Source: Actinomycetota bacterium (GTDB lineage: Bacteria > Actinomycetota > Acidimicrobiia > Acidimicrobiales > CADCSY01). From it: a stretch of DNA of 6,142 nucleotides. How positions within the stretch are numbered: position 1 is the stretch's first letter; every line of letters starts with the position of its first letter. The stretch spans positions 1 through 6,142 of the forward strand of contig JACOTK010000109.1 of NCBI GenBank assembly GCA_016178435.1, written 5' to 3'. Both the position numbers and the translations under genes were made by a program. The notes under the pieces are model-generated. The model had not been told where the DNA came from. It did not search any database and saw only the letters and a list, made by a program, of their open reading frames with translations. This document shows positions 5,613 through 6,142 of this stretch, piece by piece.

Positions 5613-5992
5613 CGGTGCGACGCCACGAGCAGCCGGTTGACCCGATCGATCAACTCGAAGGGATCGAAGGGTTTCGTCACGTAGTCGCCGGCGCCGGCCG
5701 CCAGACCCGCACGGATGTCGGAGGCCTGGGCCTCCGCGGACACCAGCATCACCGGGATTGCGGAGGTCACCGGGTCGGCGCGCAGCGCGGCAGTCAGCTT
5801 GAGACCGTCCATCTCCGGCATCATCACGTCGGAGACCACGACGTCGGGCCGTTCCTCTCTCGCAAGGCCCAGCGCCTGGGCGCCGTCGCGTGCCTGCAGC
5901 ACCGTGAAACCCTCCAACTCGAAGTTCAGAACCAGCAGGTCGAGGATGACGGGGTTGTCGTCAACAAGAAGTACCCGCGTCGGCCGATTCAC
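5609..5992 (-). CDS. Single-domain response regulator (receiver domain only)
   Basis: A 127-residue CheY-like receiver with all phosphorylation-site residues: acidic pair D11-D12, phosphoacceptor D55 in VVVSDVMMPEMDG, the Ser/Thr switch at S85 (VMLVSAEA) and K107 in DYVTKPFDP. It ends 20 residues after the KPF motif, so there is no DNA-binding or enzymatic output domain; action would be by protein-protein contact or as a phosphate relay. No histidine kinase is in the window. The start is GTG 5992, with no Shine-Dalgarno but with a TACCAT -10-like motif 8 bases upstream, so the mRNA may be leaderless. Its stop overlaps the lysA start by 4 bases. This makes it the first gene of the lysA-hom-thrC transcript, although its partner and role are unknown. 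Family assignment is secure; physiological role is not. Confidence 0.93.
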   Translation of the reverse strand: MNRPTRVLLVDDNPVILDLLVLNFELEGFTVLQARDGAQALGLAREERPDVVVSDVMMPEMDGLKLTAALRADPVTSAIPVMLVSAEAQASDIRAGLAAGAGDYVTKPFDPFELIDRVNRLLVASHR

Positions 5993-6000
5993 AAGCAGTG

Positions 6001-6006
6001 ATGGTA
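6001..6006 (-). promoter_or_regulatory. Possible -10 element for the response regulator-lysA-hom-thrC operon
   Basis: TACCAT on the minus strand fits the actinobacterial TANNNT -10 pattern and ends 8 bases before the GTG at 5992. That is the spacing expected for a leaderless transcript starting at or next to the GTG. No clear TTGAC-like -35 is visible at the right distance. A six-base match alone is weak. Confidence 0.35.
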
Positions 6007-6039
6007 CCCCTCGGAACCGGAACCCCGGCCGAAGGGCGC

Positions 6040-6045
6040 TAGAGT
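6040..6045 (+). promoter_or_regulatory. Probable -10 element of the tRNA-Arg gene
   Basis: TAGAGT fits TANNNT and lies 11 bases before the first base of the tRNA, putting transcription start about 5 bases upstream of the mature 5' end. No clear -35 is seen. The tandem GGAACC (6013-6018 and 6019-6024) lies about where the -35 region would be, and where the divergent promoter's would also fall. Confidence 0.45.
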
Positions 6046-6056
6046 CATTGCGCTGT

Positions 6057-6128
6057 GCCCTCGTAGCTCAGCGGATAGAGCATCGGCCTCCGGAGCCGTG
6101 TGCGGGCGTTCGAGTCGCCCCGAGGGCG
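6057..6128 (+). tRNA. tRNA-Arg, anticodon CCG
   Basis: The cloverleaf is complete. The acceptor arms GCCCTCG (6057-6063) and CGAGGGC (6121-6127) pair perfectly; the D-stem is GCTC/GAGC with an AGCGGATA loop carrying A20, an arginine identity base. The anticodon loop CTCCGGA (6088-6094) gives CCG at 6090-6092, reading CGG; the T-arm is GGGCG/CGCCC with loop TTCGAGT. The discriminator is G6128. CCA is not encoded (CCG follows), so it must be added by the CCA enzyme. The top anticodon-stem pair (6083/6099) is T-T, a minor mismatch. It is divergent from the response regulator and lysA. Confidence 0.95.
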
Positions 6129-6142
6129 CCGGTAACATGAGG

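Noticed and set aside
5715..6140. A + strand frame across the response regulator and the tRNA
   Set aside because: It is antisense to a clear receiver domain and its end runs through the tRNA gene.

Overview
The window is GC-rich, with strong G/C preference at third codon positions, GTG starts and short or overlapping gene junctions. Most of it is an aspartate-family amino-acid operon in the order lysA-hom-thrC. This order is typical of Actinomycetota; in Mycobacterium tuberculosis the block is argS-lysA-hom-thrC-thrB. I infer a high-GC actinobacterium, possibly of a deep lineage such as Acidimicrobiia, but the sequence alone does not fix the lineage.

Layout, left to right. Positions 1-146 hold no gene I can support, but contain a phased TCTAAC repeat with nested dyad symmetry. 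Positions 147-1157 (+) encode an AAA-type ATPase of the 'KTVMLNEVED' family. It has lost its N-terminus and Walker A loop, so it is probably a pseudogene. A GTG codon overlapping its stop opens a second frame (1150-1566) that looks like the decayed start of a once-coupled gene. The stretch 1158-1567 is otherwise non-genic, C-rich on the + strand, and may hold transcription-termination signals between convergent units.

Positions 1568-5992 are all on the minus strand, transcribed right to left: a single-domain response regulator (5992-5609), lysA (5612-4341), hom (4296-3010) and thrC (2971-1568). The regulator and lysA overlap by 4 bases (GTGA). lysA and hom are 44 bases apart, with a hairpin abutting hom's first ATG. 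hom and thrC are 38 bases apart, and that gap is filled by a 14-base tandem repeat that creates a chain of overlapping five-codon mini-ORFs ending on the thrC start. A complete tRNA-Arg(CCG) lies divergently at 6057-6128 (+).

Function: Hom makes homoserine from aspartate semialdehyde, ThrC makes threonine from phosphohomoserine, and LysA makes lysine from meso-diaminopimelate. The operon therefore covers both branches after aspartate semialdehyde. Homoserine kinase (thrB), which supplies ThrC, is not next to thrC here; the decayed ATPase region occupies that side. The observations most worth a second look are the hom-thrC repeat/mini-ORF relay, the response regulator fused by overlap to lysA, and the ATPase truncation exactly at its P-loop beside the TCTAAC array. 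I see no CRISPR array, complete insertion sequence or phage module, and no clearly new defence system.
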